DNA from: Paenibacillus borealis
GTDB taxonomy: Bacteria; Bacillota; Bacilli; Paenibacillales; Paenibacillaceae
Direction: 5' to 3'
NCBI RefSeq assembly: GCF_000758665.1
Contig: NZ_CP009285.1
Span: forward strand, 3,968,001 to 4,032,000
Length of the DNA: 64,000 nucleotides
Shown: one piece after another, positions 60,224 through 64,000 of the stretch
Layout: the number at the start of each line of letters is the position of its first letter
How positions within the stretch are numbered: position 1 is the stretch's first letter
Program-made: the position numbers and the translations under genes
Notes under the pieces: generated by a model
What the model was told of the DNA's origin: nothing
Seen by the model: the letters and a program-made list of their open reading frames with translations, nothing else
Databases searched by the model: none

Positions 60224-62182
60224 ATGAACAATATAACTGTCGGACTGCTTGCACATGTGGATGCCGGCAAGACGACCTTCGCCGAGCAGCTGCTCTACCA
60301 TACCGAAGCGATCCGCAGCCGCGGCCGGGTGGATCATCAGGATACTTTTCTGGACACCCATGAGATTGAGAAGGCGCGCGGAATCACTGTTTTTGCCGAT
60401 CAGGCTGAGTTTGTGTACAAGAACACCCGTTATTTCCTGCTGGATACCCCGGGCCATGTAGATTTCTCTCCAGAGATGGAGCGCTGCCTGCAGGTGCTGG
60501 ATTATGCGGTGGTCATTCTCAGTGCGGTGGAGGGGGTAGAGAGTCATACAGAAACTGTGTGGCAGCTGCTGCGCCAGCATAACATTCCAACCCTCTTCTT
60601 CATTAACAAAACCGACCGTACCGGTGCGGACCCGCAGCGTGTACTGGAGGAGATCCGGCAACAGCTCAGCGGCAATGCCTTAATGCTGCCGCAGCTTCCG
60701 GGAGAGGCGTTGACCGAAGAGATGAGAGCATTTATAGCGGAGCGTGATGACGCGCTGCTGGAGATGTATCTGGAAGGAGCTCTGGCAGACAACGTCTGCC
60801 GCAGTGCACTGCCTGACATGGTGAAACGGGGCGGGATCTTTCCCTGCATGCAGGGCTCCGCGCTGCTCGACCTCGGAGTGGATGAGTTTCTGGAATATCT
60901 GGACGCATTGACCTTCTCGGAGTACGATCATCAGCTGCCTTTTGCCGGCAGGGTCTACAAAATACGCCACGATGAAAAAGGCACACGCATCACCTACATC
61001 AAAGCACTTCAGGGAGTGCTAAAGAATAGGGAGAGCCTGGAGTATGGACATGCTCCGGAACGTGCTTCAGGGCGGGTGACCGGAATCCGCAAGTATAACG
61101 GCACGAAATATGCTTCTGCCGATTGGGCTGCAGCAGGGGAGCTGTTTGCAGTTGTCGGCCTGTCTGAAGCCCTACCCGGTACGGGAGTCGGTGAACTGGC
61201 AGACCATCAGGAAAGCGGATTGATTCCTACGCTGAAATCCAAAGTTCTTTTTAAGCCGCCGGTACACCTGAAAGAGCTGCTGCATGCTTTTGGACAGCTG
61301 GGTGCGGAAGATCCGTCACTCAATGTAAGCTGGGATGAAGAGCTGCAGGAGCTGCATATCCATGTGATGGGCGCGATTCAGCTGGAGATTCTGGAGCAGA
61401 TCATGGCTGAACGGTTCCGGATCCGGATTGCCTTTGGGCCGCCGGAGATTCTCTACAAGGAGACGATCACTGGCACCGTCTATGGCTGCGGACATTTCGA
61501 ACCGCTTGGCCACTACGCTGAGGTTCATCTGAAGCTGGAGGCGGGGGAACGCGGCAGCGGTATTACCTACATTAACAATTGTCATCCGGATGATCTGGCT
61601 GTAGGCTACCAGCATCAGATTGGGCAGCATTTACTGGAGAGCGGCCATCACGGCCTGCTGACAGGTTCACCGCTGACCGACCTCAAGATCATCTTGCTCA
61701 GCGGAAGAGCGCATAATAAGCATACAAGCGGCGGCGATTTCCGCGAAGCGGCATATCGCGCCTTGCGCCAGGGGCTGGAGCAGGCGGAGAATCTGCTGCT
61801 TGAACCGGTCTATGACCTGAAGATCCGGATAGATTCAGACTATGTGGGCAAAGTAATGAGTGATATCCAGCAGGCCAGCGGCAGCTTCAATCCTCCGGAG
61901 ATTACAGAGTCCAAGGCTGTCATTTCCGGTACGGTTCCGGCGGCAAGCTTCATGAATTACGGAGTGAGACTCGCCTCCATGACGCAGGGCAAAGGCTCGC
62001 TGTCGCTCAGAGTCGCCGGTTATCAGCCGTGCCATCAGACCGAGTCAGTGGTTCAGCAGCGGAATTATAATAAAAATGCCGATCCGGCTTACTCTTCAAC
62101 CTCTATCTTCTGCGCCAAAGGCCAGGCGTATCCGGTACCGTGGGATGAAGCGGAGCAGCATATGCATATTAAAGTACGATGA
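60224..62182 (+). CDS. TetM-like translational GTPase (ribosomal-protection family homologue)
   Basis: 652 aa with EF-G-like architecture. G1 AHVDAGKTT (from residue 10), G2 RGITV, G3 DTPGHVDF, G4 NKTD; domains II-V follow. The C-terminal part aligns with Tet(M), but the domain IV loop that holds YSPVST in Tet(M) reads AHNKHTSGGDF, closer to EF-G. This suggests an intrinsic ribosome GTPase rather than a true tetracycline protector. Its RBS is distant (GGAGG 60202-60206), so translation may be coupled to the preceding aldo/keto reductase gene. Confidence 0.82.
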   Translation: MNNITVGLLAHVDAGKTTFAEQLLYHTEAIRSRGRVDHQDTFLDTHEIEKARGITVFADQAEFVYKNTRYFLLDTPGHVDFSPEMERCLQVLDYAVVILSAVEGVESHTETVWQLLRQHNIPTLFFINKTDRTGADPQRVLEEIRQQLSGNALMLPQLPGEALTEEMRAFIAERDDALLEMYLEGALADNVCRSALPDMVKRGGIFPCMQGSALLDLGVDEFLEYLDALTFSEYDHQLPFAGRVYKIRHDEKGTRITYIKALQGVLKNRESLEYGHAPERASGRVTGIRKYNGTKYASADWAAAGELFAVVGLSEALPGTGVGELADHQESGLIPTLKSKVLFKPPVHLKELLHAFGQLGAEDPSLNVSWDEELQELHIHVMGAIQLEILEQIMAERFRIRIAFGPPEILYKETITGTVYGCGHFEPLGHYAEVHLKLEAGERGSGITYINNCHPDDLAVGYQHQIGQHLLESGHHGLLTGSPLTDLKIILLSGRAHNKHTSGGDFREAAYRALRQGLEQAENLLLEPVYDLKIRIDSDYVGKVMSDIQQASGSFNPPEITESKAVISGTVPAASFMNYGVRLASMTQGKGSLSLRVAGYQPCHQTESVVQQRNYNKNADPAYSSTSIFCAKGQAYPVPWDEAEQHMHIKVR

Positions 62183-62197
62183 AGGAGCAGATGAACA

Positions 62198-62599
62198 ATG
62201 GCTGAAATCATAGATAAAGTGGCCTGGATATATATCGTGGACGGCAAGGTGCTTGGCGCCCGGTCCAAAGGAAAGGATACTTACTACTTCCCGGGAGGCA
62301 AGCGGGAGGCGGGTGAGAGTGATGCACAGACGCTGATGCGGGAGATCGAAGAGGAATTATCTGTTCAGATCCTACCGGAGACCATTGCAGAATTCGGAAG
62401 CTTTGAAGCTCCCGCGCATGGCAAAGCGGAAGGCGTCTCTGTCCGGATGACCTGTCTCACGGCAGATTACGCCGGAGAGCTGAGTCCGGCTTCGGAGATT
62501 GAGGAGTTAGCGTGGTTGACCTATGAGGACAAAGCGCGCGTGTCAGCCGTCAGTGTGATTATTATGGACAAGCTGCGGGAAATGCAGCTGCTCTCCTAA
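62198..62599 (+). CDS. Nudix hydrolase (NTP pyrophosphohydrolase type)
   Basis: 133 aa. The Nudix box starts GGKREAGESDAQTLMREIEE, continues EL, and is complete. The N-terminal KVAWIYIVDGKVLGARSKGKD strand and FPGG are family-typical. It lies 15 bp after the GTPase gene with GAAGGAG upstream, and a strong terminator ends the AKR-GTPase-Nudix operon. It probably hydrolyses a nucleotide metabolite; specificity unknown. Confidence 0.88.
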   Translation: MAEIIDKVAWIYIVDGKVLGARSKGKDTYYFPGGKREAGESDAQTLMREIEEELSVQILPETIAEFGSFEAPAHGKAEGVSVRMTCLTADYAGELSPASEIEELAWLTYEDKARVSAVSVIIMDKLREMQLLS

Positions 62600-62611
62600 A
62601 CCATATAAGAT

Positions 62612-62653
62612 AAGCCCGTTTCGAGCCGGAATCCGGCCTGGAACGGGCTTTTT
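62612..62653 (+). terminator. Rho-independent terminator
   Basis: AAGCCCGTT/AACGGGCTT with inner GCCGG/CCGGC, followed by TTT. Confidence 0.9.
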
Positions 62654-62705
62654 ATCTCTTAAGCTGCTACCATCGGACAGCCATTAGCGGACACTTTTAC
62701 AATTC

Positions 62706-62719
62706 AGGACATATGTCCT
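62706..62719. promoter_or_regulatory. Candidate Crp/Fnr-type operator, 14-bp perfect palindrome
   Basis: AGGACATATGTCCT lies 60 bp upstream of the YdcZ transporter start. GGACA half-sites also occur at about 62679 and 62693. A Crp/Fnr-family regulator is encoded two genes downstream, making it the likely binder. Confidence 0.5.
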
Positions 62720-62779
62720 TCCCGAATCCGGCAAACTGGCTTTTAATTAAAGCAGACAGTATATAGAGGAGAGAGACAG

Positions 62780-63205
62780 ATGAAGGGGATAATTTTCGCA
62801 TTTATAGGCGGGGCCTGCATCACGCTGCAAGGGGTAGCGAATGCACGGATCAGCCAGGATATTGGTACGTGGCAGGCAGCGACAATCACGCAGTTCACCG
62901 GGTTCCTGATGGCGCTGGTCATTGCGCTGTTCGTCCGGGACGGCAAGAAACACGGGTTCCGCAAGGTTAATCCGTTATACCTGATCGGCGGCGGTTTTGC
63001 CGCATTCGTTATTTTCAGTGAGGTAACGGCGATTCAGAGCATAGGTGTTACCTTAACCATCTCTGCTTTGCTGATTGCCCAGCTGTGCCTGACTTTTGTC
63101 ATCGACATTAAGGGCTGGTTCGGGGTAGCCAAGCAGAAGATGAAGCTGCCGCAGTTTATCGGGATCGGGATGATGATCCTCGGTGTGGTTGTGCTGAAAT
63201 TCTGA
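62780..63205 (+). CDS. YdcZ/DUF606-family DMT transporter
   Basis: 141 aa, five hydrophobic segments. It is a half-size member of the drug/metabolite transporter superfamily (YdcZ group): IFAFIGGACITLQGVANARIS at TM1 and LIAQLCLTFVIDIKGWFG near the C-terminus. Half-size DMT proteins usually work as dimers, often from two adjacent genes; a gene starting at 63985 may encode the partner. RBS GAGGAGAGAG. Substrate unknown. Confidence 0.87.
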   Translation: MKGIIFAFIGGACITLQGVANARISQDIGTWQAATITQFTGFLMALVIALFVRDGKKHGFRKVNPLYLIGGGFAAFVIFSEVTAIQSIGVTLTISALLIAQLCLTFVIDIKGWFGVAKQKMKLPQFIGIGMMILGVVVLKF

Positions 63206-63237
63206 CAGGTTAGATGAAGCGGAGGTGAATCTGTGCG

Positions 63238-63936
63238 ATGAAGGAAACTGAGGACCCCGGGCAGGTGCAGGCCTATCTGCAGAAGCACCAGCTCGATCAT
63301 ATTTTCACAGGGCAGCTTAAGCCGCTCTTGTCGCTGCAGAGCTACGATCCGGGGGAGCATATCTGTTCCAAAGGAGACCCTTCAGGCACACTCTATGTGC
63401 TGGTCAAGGGGAAGCTTAAGATTTATACGACCTCGGCAGAGGGCAGGACACTGATCATCTCATTCAAAACACCGCTGGAGCTTATCGGCGATGTTGAATA
63501 TATTCAGGGTACGGAAATGCTCAATACAGTAGAAGCGGTGTCACCGGTTCACATGATTGCGGTGCCGTACCGCTGGCTGAACAAATATGCGAAGGATCAT
63601 CCGCCGCTGCTGCATTTTATGCTGGAGATCATCACTCAGAAGTTCTACCGGAAGTCCAGCTTCCTCAGTCTTAATCTGATGCATCCGGTGGATGTGCGGC
63701 TGGCCAGCTACCTGCTGTCCATCTCCTACGACGAATCCGATCCGCAATTTACCGGTCAGCTGAATACGGTTAATCTGGTGGATACCGCTAATTTCATCGG
63801 CACCAGCTACAGGCATTTGAACAGAGTGATCCGGAAATTCTGCCAGGAAGGGCTGACCGAGCGCAGCTCCGGGGCAATTATCGTCAAGGACAGGGAAGGG
63901 CTCTCCGCCCTGGCAAGCCGCAATATTTATGAATAA
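63238..63936 (+). CDS. Crp/Fnr-family regulator (YeiL-like)
   Basis: 232 aa. Cyclic-nucleotide-binding fold (about residues 25-140) with YDPGEHICSKGDPSGTLYVLVKGKLKIY; C-terminal HTH (about 150-225) with VDTANFIGTSYRHLNRVIRKF. It lacks the N-terminal four-Cys cluster of FNR, so an iron-sulfur sensor is unlikely. GGAGG lies about 12 bases before ATG 63238. It is flanked by DMT transporter genes, and a palindrome upstream of the first fits its binding site. It probably controls this transporter cluster; the ligand is unknown. Confidence 0.87.
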   Translation: MKETEDPGQVQAYLQKHQLDHIFTGQLKPLLSLQSYDPGEHICSKGDPSGTLYVLVKGKLKIYTTSAEGRTLIISFKTPLELIGDVEYIQGTEMLNTVEAVSPVHMIAVPYRWLNKYAKDHPPLLHFMLEIITQKFYRKSSFLSLNLMHPVDVRLASYLLSISYDESDPQFTGQLNTVNLVDTANFIGTSYRHLNRVIRKFCQEGLTERSSGAIIVKDREGLSALASRNIYE

Positions 63937-63984
63937 ACCCGGGAAATAACGCACAACAAATCAGCATATAAGGGAGCAACAGAT

Positions 63985-64000
63985 ATGATAGCAGGAATAC
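63985..64000 (+). CDS. Start of a further gene, cut by the window end (possibly second YdcZ subunit)
   Basis: AGGGAG at 63971-63976 precedes ATG 63985, and five codons (MIAGI) are visible. Position after ydcZ and crp/fnr suggests the partner DMT subunit, but the visible sequence is too short to identify. Confidence 0.45.

Overview
The window reads as one chromosomal segment of a Paenibacillus-like Firmicute. It has moderately GC-rich coding sequence, strong AGGAGG-type ribosome binding sites, frequent GTG/TTG starts, many intrinsic terminators, two T-box leaders, and homologues of Bacillus/Paenibacillus genes (YeeN, YxjG/H, YvgN, YjcF, a GH64 glucanase with a CBM56 module). I see no rRNA, tRNA, insertion sequence, prophage or CRISPR array. 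Genus assignment is inferred from gene content, not from a database search.

Positions 1-9 kb: the 3' part of a GH36 alpha-galactosidase gene; a divergent LysR regulator / YeiH-type exporter pair sharing a 14-bp palindrome; a uronate block (SDR fructuronate reductase, GntR regulator, uxaC) around a perfect 42-bp two-arm operator; then a non-coding inverted-repeat element. Positions 7-12.6 kb: an AraC regulator divergent from a four-gene operon of three Gfo/Idh/MocA dehydrogenases and one TIM-barrel isomerase/epimerase, suggesting redox-assisted sugar conversion. Positions 12.6-23 kb: a TetR regulator with a promoter-embedded operator, a GNAT enzyme, msrA, a secreted GH64 beta-1,3-glucanase behind a cre-like site, an orphan nuclease-like protein, a cell-wall-binding lipoprotein, a two-component system, a DUF1796 protein, a small Met-rich membrane protein and a HAD phosphatase.

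Positions 23-34 kb: T-box-controlled thrS and a GNAT gene, then the most notable locus, a three-gene operon (26532-33284) for a MukBEF/Wadjet JetABC-like SMC complex. The adjacent JetD nuclease is missing, and the ATPase has non-canonical Walker A (GGGKG) and Walker B (DNPF) motifs. Positions 33-41 kb: an aldo/keto reductase, two tandem duplicated TPM-domain membrane proteins with candidate ECF-sigma promoters, a MerR-controlled aldo/keto reductase with a classic 19-bp-spacer promoter, two GNAT genes in an AT-richer patch, and a NAGPA-domain membrane protein.

Positions 41-50 kb: a LysR regulator with a MetE-like (YxjG/H) gene, a class I lysyl-tRNA synthetase behind a T-box, YeeN, a 59-aa hydrophilic protein, a Nudix enzyme, a TSUP transporter, a GNAT enzyme and the alanyl-tRNA editing protein AlaX. 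Positions 50-57 kb: an ABC-F ATPase and a four-gene permease/ATPase/two-component module. Positions 57-64 kb: a molbindin, a GNAT protein, a 59-aa membrane protein, a degenerate ~52-bp repeat array, an aldo/keto reductase, a TetM-like GTPase lacking the drug-dislodging loop, a Nudix enzyme, and a YdcZ transporter / Crp-Fnr regulator cluster running off the end.
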